A DNA stretch of 64,000 bases from the NCBI GenBank assembly GCA_012960755.1, contig DUAT01000012.1, positions 1-64,000 of the forward strand, in the 5' to 3' direction. The translations under genes and the position numbers were made by a program. The notes under the pieces were generated by a model. That model saw nothing but the letters and a program-made list of their open reading frames with translations. It ran no database searches and was not told where the DNA came from. This stretch comes from Gammaproteobacteria bacterium (lineage in GTDB: Bacteria; Pseudomonadota; Gammaproteobacteria; Pseudomonadales; Azotimanducaceae_A). Shown piece by piece: positions 1-7,133 of this stretch. The stretch's first letter is position 1. The number at the start of each line of letters is the position of its first letter.

Positions 1-45
1 GGGCAGTTTGCGGGCTCTGGGCAGTTTGCGGGCTCTGGGCAGTTT
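1..45. repeat. 18-bp tandem repeat inside the caspase-like gene
   Basis: Two perfect 18-bp copies (1-18, 19-36) and a half copy (37-45) are visible. They are in frame and encode a repeated Gln-Thr-Ala-Gln-Ser-Pro hexapeptide. The array continues beyond the window, so its copy number is unknown. Confidence 0.9.
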
Positions 46-1663
46 CATGACTCTCAAGGACATTTTTAAATTTGCTGTCAAAGCTATTCTGTTGTTGGTT
101 CGAAGGCCCAGTCGCAGTGGTCTCGTTCTGTATCGGTTCTGGAACTGCCGATTGCCAGCCGTCATCTTTAATCGGCGTCACATCCAGCAGCAGGTCATCC
201 AAGAGAAATGAAAGCCGTCTATCAGCGCTATTGCTGCTTGACATTTCCTCGATGGTTTCGACCTGGGCCTCTTCCTGCTGAATGTCTTCTGCAGTCACTT
301 CCTCAAATGGCAGCGCCTGAACGACAACACGCTCATCCATGCGACTTATACTGGCAAGAAGCGGGCTATAAACAAATCCCAATTCCATTCCATCCCTGGC
401 GACCCTGTACCAGACACCCCCTCTTGTTTTGGTTTCGCCTATGGCCCAGACTCTGGCGCCTTTCTTCAGGCGTCCAACCCGGGTCGCGGATGGAAATGGT
501 GCTTGCCTGACATTGGCTACTTTGATCGCTTCAAGGTCGTGATCCATAAACTCAACTTCAAATTCTTCCCTGACCGCAGCTCGTTGAGCCGCCTTTTGCC
601 TGGCCACTATCTCGTCCCGTTTTAACAATGCCAAGGTTACAAAGGGTCCCTCAGGATACTGCTTAAGGTAAGCGTCAAACTCTGTCCGGCTCTCCGCGTT
701 TTTTATGGAATCCCAGAATAATAATTCTGCACTGGAACGGTTTACTGTTATGGGAGCGGTTTTCAAGGTCTGGGCGACGACATTTTCCGGCAGAATAAAA
801 ACAAAATCTCCCCGATCAAAATTCTTGTCCCTTAACTTGCCATATCTCGGCGTTTGCAGCGACTCCGTCAGGTTCGTCACCCGATCGCCCAAAAACATAC
901 CCAGCTCGCTGGCAGTCACATAACCGTCACCGTTTGCATCGGACCTTTCATCACCATTGATGGCACGTATAAAGAGTTCCCTGAATGCACCATCGTCAGA
1001 AACAGTTTGGTCAGCATCCCCTGAGGTGAGGAACTGACGAACCGGGAAGGTAGTGGCACGGGTAATCGCCGCTGGAGGAATCGCCCTCTGACTGGAAAAA
1101 ACAGTACCCGCGAAACACGAATCAAACACCGCATAAACATGTTTCGACACAGCCTGGCGCATAAAGGTTCCAAAATCCCTCAAAGCCACCGATGCGTACT
1201 TGAATTCTGCACCCTGGGTTGGAGGCGGGGCATCTCTGGGAATCAGATACCCTTCATGGTCGACCGTCGTTCCGTGACCGGCGAACCAGATAAACAACCG
1301 GGCCGATGGATCATCACCTTTGAGAATAAAGAATCGTTTGAACACTGTGTTAAGTTCATTGGAGCTCAGGTTCTTATGTAACTCAACCTCAAAGCCCTTT
1401 GCCTCCAGGGCACCCGAAATAGCGACAGCGTCGGCAACGGCATTGCTGAGCCTGGGCCAGCCGTTGTCATATTCGTCAATGCCGATGACCAGCGCATAGC
1501 TTTTTGCGTACAGGTCGTATTTTTCGCTGATGGGGGCATCAGCCTTCTCGGAACTGCGAAGATTAACGGTAACACCACGGGAACCAGTTTCCGCCACCGC
1601 AATGGGTTGAAGAAAAGTTAACGTAAGTACCAACAAGAGAAGTGAGTATGTTGAGTTTCTCAC
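1..1663 (-). CDS. Caspase-like (peptidase C14) exported protein with EF-hand and SH3-like domain, partial
   Basis: The reading frame opens at a GTG (1663), six bases after an in-frame stop, and runs off the left edge, so 554 codons are visible and the C-terminus is missing. A signal peptide covers about residues 1-23. The caspase fold follows, with the catalytic His in FAGHG (His130) and the catalytic Cys in DSCFAG (Cys183). A canonical EF-hand calcium loop, DANGDGYVTASE, lies at about 242-253, and an SH3-like module at about 375-435 is followed by a Glu/Ser-rich linker. The visible end is a hexapeptide repeat, QTAQSP. Such exported caspase homologues cleave proteins after basic or acidic residues, but the substrate here is unknown. 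The gene is divergent from the MCE operon starting at 1824, with 160 bp between them. No N-terminal SD is obvious. Confidence 0.85.
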   Translation of the reverse strand, partial: MRNSTYSLLLLVLTLTFLQPIAVAETGSRGVTVNLRSSEKADAPISEKYDLYAKSYALVIGIDEYDNGWPRLSNAVADAVAISGALEAKGFEVELHKNLSSNELNTVFKRFFILKGDDPSARLFIWFAGHGTTVDHEGYLIPRDAPPPTQGAEFKYASVALRDFGTFMRQAVSKHVYAVFDSCFAGTVFSSQRAIPPAAITRATTFPVRQFLTSGDADQTVSDDGAFRELFIRAINGDERSDANGDGYVTASELGMFLGDRVTNLTESLQTPRYGKLRDKNFDRGDFVFILPENVVAQTLKTAPITVNRSSAELLFWDSIKNAESRTEFDAYLKQYPEGPFVTLALLKRDEIVARQKAAQRAAVREEFEVEFMDHDLEAIKVANVRQAPFPSATRVGRLKKGARVWAIGETKTRGGVWYRVARDGMELGFVYSPLLASISRMDERVVVQALPFEEVTAEDIQQEEAQVETIEEMSSSNSADRRLSFLLDDLLLDVTPIKDDGWQSAVPEPIQNETTATGPSNQQQNSFDSKFKNVLESHETAQSPQTAQSPQTA

Positions 1664-1753
1664 CCGGCTTTAACCCTGATGTCGTTAGAATGCCGGTATC
1701 ATGCGAAAAATCGCAGCATTTTTCCAGTGGAAACAACGAATTAACCAGATTTT

Positions 1754-1781
1754 ACTGTTACTGTATGAAGAACGTAACAGT
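1754..1781. promoter_or_regulatory. Inverted repeat in divergent promoter region, candidate operator
   Basis: ACTGTTAC (1754-1761) and GTAACAGT (1774-1781) are perfect 8-bp inverted arms whose centres are 20 bp apart, about two helical turns. The repeat sits in the 160-bp gap between the caspase-like gene and the rightward envelope operon. A TATAGA/TAGAAT -10-like sequence follows at 1787-1794. It could bind a dimeric regulator controlling one or both genes; no regulator gene lies next to it. Confidence 0.35.
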
Positions 1782-1823
1782 GTTGGTATAGAATCGCACA
1801 ACCTGAAGGCGAAAGGCTCGACA

Positions 1824-2876
1824 ATGAACGTAAAGTTAGCTGCTAACTTGTGGATTTTAATGCTGATAATTCCCAGCCAGAAATTACAAGCAGACGAGGT
1901 TGTGAAGGAGACCGCCGCAGGCGGAATCAATTGGACGCAAGGCGTGGTGTTTGCCAATGGTTACGGCACAGCCAAACCCGGAATGAGTGAAGCCCAGAGC
2001 AAGCTTCTCGCCCGCAGGGCAGCAATTGTTGACGGGCAGCGGAACCTTCTTGAGATTACCCGCGGTGTTCGAATCGACTCGACTCTCATAACCGATCAAC
2101 TGATGAACGAAAGCCGGGAAACGACAACGAAGATTGAGGGCATTATCAAAGGTGCCCGGGTGATTGAGGAAAATTATCAAAATGATATTGCCACGGTCAC
2201 CCTGGCTATGCCCATTGCCGGACAATTCCTGCAGGTTGCCTGGCCAGACCGGGCGAATACTGCCCGGTCCAATAATCATCTCCCCGCACCATCCTGGTCC
2301 AAAATTCAAACCCAACGATTACTGCTCTCTATGGGTGCGGTTGGTAGTCAGTTTCTCGATGCGCTGGTTCCCCTCGCCCATGCATCATCGCCAATTACTA
2401 TCAGAAAGGAATCTGAAGTAGAAGCCTACCGCCGCCTGCTGGAGTGGATGCAACAAGGATCCGATATCCAGGACGGTCAAGCGATAGATGAAATGCTCAA
2501 TGAGGCAATCAGTAACTACCAGACCAATAATCAGTTCTCCGGGTTACTCATTAATGCCAGTGGTGTCACGGACTTTGAGCTGGCGACCATACCGAAGATC
2601 AGGGACGACGAAGGCAACATCATTTATCCGAACGAGGGTACTTCTTATAGCGATATCGTCAACAACAGGGGCGTTTCCTACGACTTTGATTTAAATGACG
2701 CGATTAAGGATCGCCGTGTAGCTACGTCGCCGTTTATCATCAAGGCGCTGTCGACCTACAAGAATTTTTCGTCTGACCTGATTATCAGCAAGCAGGATGC
2801 AGCTCGCGTACAGCAAAGTCCGAGCACCATGGAGGCGATGAACAAGGCCGGAGTACTGATTGTGGTGGCTATTTAA
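1824..2876 (+). CDS. LPP20-like exported protein, first copy
   Basis: The protein is about 350 aa. I chose the ATG at 1824 because it has a purine-rich GAAAGG upstream and begins a clean signal peptide ending near Ala-Asp at residue 22; an upstream in-frame ATG at 1701 would bury the signal. The core at about residues 60-125 has the LPP20 pattern (RRAAIVDGQRNLLE, then GVRIDS and a GIIKGARVI strand), known from FlgP-like and Helicobacter LPP20 envelope proteins. There is no lipobox, so it is probably periplasmic. The C-terminus (IKAL...AGVLIVV) closely resembles that of the protein at 9002-9982, so the two are paralogues. It is the first gene of the MCE operon. The function is unknown; an envelope structural role is inferred from the family. 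Confidence 0.75.
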   Translation: MNVKLAANLWILMLIIPSQKLQADEVVKETAAGGINWTQGVVFANGYGTAKPGMSEAQSKLLARRAAIVDGQRNLLEITRGVRIDSTLITDQLMNESRETTTKIEGIIKGARVIEENYQNDIATVTLAMPIAGQFLQVAWPDRANTARSNNHLPAPSWSKIQTQRLLLSMGAVGSQFLDALVPLAHASSPITIRKESEVEAYRRLLEWMQQGSDIQDGQAIDEMLNEAISNYQTNNQFSGLLINASGVTDFELATIPKIRDDEGNIIYPNEGTSYSDIVNNRGVSYDFDLNDAIKDRRVATSPFIIKALSTYKNFSSDLIISKQDAARVQQSPSTMEAMNKAGVLIVVAI

Positions 2877-2877
2877 G

Positions 2878-3855
2878 GTGAACAGGCTGTTTTCATTTTT
2901 TACCTGCAGCTTTTTTCTGCTGTTGGTTTGTTTCCAGTCCTATGCTGTCGATCGTAATTTCGAATCCCCCAGAAAAGCCTACATAAAAGCGCAGAAATTA
3001 GTAGCCACCGACGCTAAACAGGCCAGGTTGTTTCTGAAAGATGCCGTTGCTCAATACCCAAAGGATACTCTTCTGCTCTCGCTGTATGCGCGGCATTTAT
3101 TCGATGTCGGACTAATGGGCGAAGCCGAACAAGTAGCCCGTGATGTGTTAGAGGAAGACTACAACGAAGAACTCGCCGCATTGCTTGACCAGATTGAAAT
3201 GGAACTTGCCAAGCTGACCGCATCCAAAAATATGAGCATGGTTACGGTGGAAAAGCATATCCGTACCGGTGATTACGTCACTGCTCTCGCGTTAGCAGTT
3301 CTGGCGACTGGGAAATGGCCGCAAGACGATGGTCTGTACTATCTAAAAGGTCAAGCCTTGTATGGACTGGACGAATTGGATAGAGCAGAAATAGCCTACC
3401 GGATTGCTTTGGGCATAAATCCCCAAAACCTCGCTGCTAAAACAAAAATTGAAGCCATACGAACTACAGAATCCGCCCAGACAAGTGAAGAGTTGGCTGA
3501 GTGGATAGGTATTGCAAAAGACAAGGTGGGAGATTTTATCGTGACTTTCCTTGCATTGTTCACTGCGTTTATCACCAACTCCCTGATTGCCCCTGTGATC
3601 CTGCACTACAAACTCAATCGATCCAGGCGTTCATTTGAACGCGGTCAATACGATGATTTCACAGATTTGATGGAAGCGTTGCTGGACCAGGAACAATTCT
3701 CCCCTATACGTACCAATTTCCAGTTTTTGTTGAAACAAAGAACTTACGACGAAGCAAAAGAAATTCTCAACAGCTATGTAAACACAGTGGAGCGACTACC
3801 CACCCTACTTCGAATTTTGGAACGTGAATATGAGAAGAAGCTGGAAGCGACTTAG
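2878..3855 (+). CDS. TPR-like protein with signal peptide and internal membrane segment
   Basis: The chosen start is GTG 2878, one base after the stop of the preceding gene; a TTG at 2860 is also in frame. A hydrophobic signal or anchor (about residues 3-24) is followed by helical tetratricopeptide-like repeats (about 30-200, with a good repeat around DGLYYLKGQALYGLDELDRA). A strongly hydrophobic segment near residues 217-243 then crosses the membrane, and a second helical region of about 80 residues follows. The protein probably scaffolds other envelope components of the operon. It overlaps the next gene by about 26 bp, which suggests translational coupling. I do not recognise a named family beyond TPR. 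Confidence 0.7.
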   Translation: MNRLFSFFTCSFFLLLVCFQSYAVDRNFESPRKAYIKAQKLVATDAKQARLFLKDAVAQYPKDTLLLSLYARHLFDVGLMGEAEQVARDVLEEDYNEELAALLDQIEMELAKLTASKNMSMVTVEKHIRTGDYVTALALAVLATGKWPQDDGLYYLKGQALYGLDELDRAEIAYRIALGINPQNLAAKTKIEAIRTTESAQTSEELAEWIGIAKDKVGDFIVTFLALFTAFITNSLIAPVILHYKLNRSRRSFERGQYDDFTDLMEALLDQEQFSPIRTNFQFLLKQRTYDEAKEILNSYVNTVERLPTLLRILEREYEKKLEAT

Positions 3856-4597
3856 TTCTGCTATTCTCCTCATTGCGTCTGGATGTAGTAGCACTGGTCC
3901 GATTAATCAATCCCCAACGATCGACCCAATGGAACAAAGCGCAGTCAGTGCAGCAAATCTGAATTTTGATGCCGATGCATCAACCAGTGCAGACAATGCT
4001 CTGCAGAAGTATCAATCCTTTGATGATCTGGCCGGGCAATGGCGAATACATGACCTGAAAACGAGAATGGCGTTGCGGCAGGGGGATCGTGCTGAGGCTG
4101 AGGTACAGGTTTCTGAATTAGAAACTCTGTCTGTTCAGTTATCATCCAGGCACATCTTCTACCAGACCCATCTGCTGTCGGGCCAGGTCAACGAAGACCC
4201 TCAACACTTTGCTGACGCACTCAGGTTCGCCAGCACCTCCCTGGAACAAGCGGTTGTTCATACCTATCTTGGAACAACAGACAAGGCCATAGAACTGATC
4301 CAGGATGACCTGAAAAACAATGTTACGAACAATCCCGCGGACCGGGCGTTTATCTACTACCGCGCTGGTCTGTCAAGTGGATCTTCCATTCATTACCAAC
4401 TCGCACTGCAATATTATCAACTCGCCGAAGATGCCCGCGGCGTCGCCGATACCCTGGTTCGCCTTGCCCGTCAAAACGCTGAAAACAATCGCCTGCAAGA
4501 AGCAAAAGTATTCGCCTACAGGGCGATCAAGGCGCTGCGCGCAATTGGGGACACAGATCGCGCCAACAGCGTTAACGCCTGGCAGTTGAGCTTGTAG
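3830..4597 (+). CDS. Predicted lipoprotein with helical repeats
   Basis: The start is ATG 3830, inside the end of the previous gene; a GTG at 3824 gives two more residues. The N-terminus MRRSW...LLIASGC is a type II signal peptide with the lipidated Cys at residue 19 and Ser-Ser next, so outer-membrane sorting is likely. The remaining 235 residues are mostly helical, with TPR-like segments (HYQLALQYYQLAEDARG and the C-terminal NNRLQEAKVFAYRAI). The stop codon overlaps the GTG start of the permease gene by one base. It may link the TPR and MCE proteins to the outer membrane, but this is inferred only from its position. Confidence 0.7.
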   Translation: MRRSWKRLSSAILLIASGCSSTGPINQSPTIDPMEQSAVSAANLNFDADASTSADNALQKYQSFDDLAGQWRIHDLKTRMALRQGDRAEAEVQVSELETLSVQLSSRHIFYQTHLLSGQVNEDPQHFADALRFASTSLEQAVVHTYLGTTDKAIELIQDDLKNNVTNNPADRAFIYYRAGLSSGSSIHYQLALQYYQLAEDARGVADTLVRLARQNAENNRLQEAKVFAYRAIKALRAIGDTDRANSVNAWQLSL

Positions 4598-5427
4598 TGA
4601 GCTCACTAGCAGGCTCGGCCAAGGCAGGTATCAGCAGTTTCCTTAGTGCCTGTGGACGCAAGCCCCGGGAAGCGATAATTTACATCCTGGACATTATTGG
4701 ACTTATTTCCGTTGCACTGGCCACCAGCAAACACCTCCTCGAAGGTAAACGGCGACAGGTCTTCTTCCGTTTGTTTATTCGCCAGCTTTACAATACCGGC
4801 GTAAAAGCACTGTACATCAATGGCATGATTGCGATTTTCATCGGCGCTTTGCTGATGTCCCGATTATTCGATTATTTCTCACAAGACGCGTTGTCCAACC
4901 AGTATGGCTATCTCTTTGTAGTGATCATTTTCAGGGAATTGGGTCCCCTCGTCTCCGGGATTATTCTGATTGCAAGATCCGCCACCGCCATCACCTCCGA
5001 AATTGGCTATCTGCGCCTGACCAGAGAGTTCCAGGTCCTGCATGGACTGGGTATAAACCCGGTGTTTCTATTTCTGTTACCGGTTTTCTTTGCATTTCCG
5101 ATTTCGCTGTTCCTGATGTTTATTTATTTTGATTTCGTCTGCGTCCTGTCCGCCTACGTGTTTATATGGATGTCTGACCCCAGTGTTGTCTTTTTGGATT
5201 TTCTCACAGCGATACTGGATCAAATTACGCTCAATGAAATCGCGGTTAACGCCGTCAAAGCGGTCCTCGGTGGTATGATTATTGGCGTGATATCCATTCA
5301 CTTCGGCGCAAAGGCAACGGACAGTTTCGAAGATATTTCTACGGCAATTTCCAATTCCACTACGTCGCAACTAATGGTCTTTTTCCTCATTAACATTGTT
5401 TTGTCATTACTCGCATACACACAGTAG
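4597..5427 (+). CDS. MlaE-family ABC transporter permease (MCE system)
   Basis: This 276-aa polytopic protein has the MlaE/YrbE layout: an N-terminal amphipathic part, about five to six membrane segments, and the family's conserved coupling region, here FRELGPLVSGIILIARSATA followed by SEIGYLRLTREFQVLHGLG. MlaE dimers form the membrane channel of MCE lipid transporters, which move phospholipids or other hydrophobic molecules between inner and outer membrane. The GTG start overlaps the upstream stop. It is followed after 8 bp by the ABC subunit and then by the MCE protein, the usual mlaF/E/D set in changed order. The substrate cannot be predicted. Confidence 0.88.
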   Translation: MSSLAGSAKAGISSFLSACGRKPREAIIYILDIIGLISVALATSKHLLEGKRRQVFFRLFIRQLYNTGVKALYINGMIAIFIGALLMSRLFDYFSQDALSNQYGYLFVVIIFRELGPLVSGIILIARSATAITSEIGYLRLTREFQVLHGLGINPVFLFLLPVFFAFPISLFLMFIYFDFVCVLSAYVFIWMSDPSVVFLDFLTAILDQITLNEIAVNAVKAVLGGMIIGVISIHFGAKATDSFEDISTAISNSTTSQLMVFFLINIVLSLLAYTQ

Positions 5428-5435
5428 GGCTGCTG

Positions 5436-6089
5436 ATGGGCGTTGAAGTAAAAAACCTGCATATCGAATACCCGGATCAACTCGTGTTTAACGATGTGAA
5501 CCTGAGCGTACCCGATGATCAGATCGTGGCCGTGCACACAGACGTATTGGACGGTGGTACCAGCCTGTTAAAGGGTATCGCTGGATTTCTGCGTGGCGTC
5601 AACGGCGAAGTCTGGTTCGAAGGCTACAATCTGCTAGAAGAGACACCTGCCGAAATTCGGTTCCGCCTGGGCTATGTGTACGAGGATCAGGGTCTTGCGA
5701 GTATTTACTCGGTTTTCCAGAACATCAGCCTGCCGATGCAGTTTCATACCCAGTTATCTAATATCGAGATCAGCGAGATGGTACACGAAGTATGTGAATT
5801 CTTCGCAATACCTGAATATCAGTACGAACTTCGGCCACATCAACTCAACGATGTCCAGACACGGATGGTCAACCTCGCCAGGGCCCTGATCGTCAAACCA
5901 GGGTTATTGCTAATCGACGAACTGGAGGGTGGGATGCCAGAAGACTACTTAAGGGATACAATGCAGGCATTGAAAGATCGGCAAGCTAAATATCCCATGG
6001 CTATCATCATGGCCACATCAAGTGATATTGTGAAGGAACGAGCTGATCGGGTCTACTTAATAGAAAACAATAATCTGGTAGCCGCCTAA
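5436..6089 (+). CDS. MlaF-like ABC subunit with degenerate nucleotide-binding motifs (pseudo-ATPase)
   Basis: The 217-aa protein aligns by length and order with MlaF-type ATPases, but its key motifs are lost. The Walker A position reads TDVLDGGTS (35-43), with no GK[ST] lysine. The signature LSGGQ is LNDVQ (137-141). The switch His is replaced in ATSSD (193-197), and the Q-loop is YEDQG. Only Walker B LLLIDE (157-162) survives. It is therefore unlikely to hydrolyse ATP by the normal mechanism. It lies between the permease (8 bp before) and the MCE gene (2 bp after), so it is co-expressed and the frame is intact. It may be a structural subunit, or it may pair with an ATPase encoded elsewhere. 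Confidence 0.85.
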   Translation: MGVEVKNLHIEYPDQLVFNDVNLSVPDDQIVAVHTDVLDGGTSLLKGIAGFLRGVNGEVWFEGYNLLEETPAEIRFRLGYVYEDQGLASIYSVFQNISLPMQFHTQLSNIEISEMVHEVCEFFAIPEYQYELRPHQLNDVQTRMVNLARALIVKPGLLLIDELEGGMPEDYLRDTMQALKDRQAKYPMAIIMATSSDIVKERADRVYLIENNNLVAA

Positions 6090-6091
6090 CA

Positions 6092-7087
6092 ATGAAAACA
6101 TCTGCATACACACCGTTCGAGGTCGGAACCAAGGACAGAGTTGTCGGACTTTTTGTCATCGGTGCAGTACTGTTGTTTCTGCTCGGCTTCCTGATTCCGA
6201 AGATTCAACAACTAGCCGATGAAGGCATACCCTTTTACACATCCCTTGACCAGACTTACGGTATTGCCCCGAAAGCTGCGGTGAGACTACGTGGTGTCGT
6301 TATCGGGAAGGTCACTGAGGTTAAGTTTTCCGACGGCGCAGTACGAGTTGATCTTAGTCTTTCATCAAGTTACGCAGATTTTTACACCGTTGGCAGCCGG
6401 TTGGAAGTCGACAGTGAAATTGGCATTAATATGTTCCTCACCGGTAGTGGGCTAATTCTGCTACCCGGGGAGCAGGATAAGGCACTGTTGCAACCTGATT
6501 CGTTTCTTCACACGGACAAGCCGAAAGGTCTGGGTTCAATTATCCAGGAAACCGCAATTATAGAAATAAAGAACCAGGTCACTGAGATCATCCACAACGT
6601 CGAACTAATCACCTCCGGCATTACCGAAAACCAGGACAAAGTATACCGCAGCCTCGATAACCTGGAACAGGTCACTGCAAACCTGGCGGAAGTGAGCAAG
6701 TCATTGCCAAAGTTGACCCAATCTGTCGACAGCAGCCTGGCCTCACTGCAACACACCATGGTTGGGGTTGACAAGATGGTGGTGCGAACAAATGAGAACC
6801 TCCAGCCATTGTTACAGCAGGTCACGCAATTGACTACTGAGGCAACAAAGACCATATCAGAAACAGATATTTTGCTCCGGGCAGCAACACCGGTCGTTAA
6901 CCAACTGCCCACATTCCTGGTAACTACCGAAATTGCCATACAGAGTCTCACGCAACTCACCGATCAGATGGGCAATTCCTGGCTCTTCGGCAGCAGTGGA
7001 GACTCCGTCGCACCCCGGACCCCGGGCCCTTATATTCATCCCCATGACGATTCACTTTACAATGACCTGATAGTGAACCCCGAATAG
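6092..7087 (+). CDS. MCE-domain protein (MlaD-like)
   Basis: The 331-aa protein has one N-terminal membrane anchor (about 15-38), then an MCE/MlaD domain at about 45-125, recognisable from YGIAPKAAVRLRGVVIGKV and the strand-rich continuation ending in a LILLPGE-like element. A long alpha-helical region (about 150-300, Gln/Thr/Leu-rich heptads) follows and then a proline-rich tail. MCE proteins form hexameric rings or needles in the periplasm that bind lipid. The long C-terminal helices resemble PqiB/YebT-type or Mce-type tubes more than the short E. coli MlaD. It belongs to the operon with the permease and pseudo-ATPase. Confidence 0.87.
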   Translation: MKTSAYTPFEVGTKDRVVGLFVIGAVLLFLLGFLIPKIQQLADEGIPFYTSLDQTYGIAPKAAVRLRGVVIGKVTEVKFSDGAVRVDLSLSSSYADFYTVGSRLEVDSEIGINMFLTGSGLILLPGEQDKALLQPDSFLHTDKPKGLGSIIQETAIIEIKNQVTEIIHNVELITSGITENQDKVYRSLDNLEQVTANLAEVSKSLPKLTQSVDSSLASLQHTMVGVDKMVVRTNENLQPLLQQVTQLTTEATKTISETDILLRAATPVVNQLPTFLVTTEIAIQSLTQLTDQMGNSWLFGSSGDSVAPRTPGPYIHPHDDSLYNDLIVNPE

Positions 7088-7133
7088 TGAACCCACAATA
7101 GTGAACAATGACACTCAATAAAGGAGCTTGTTA

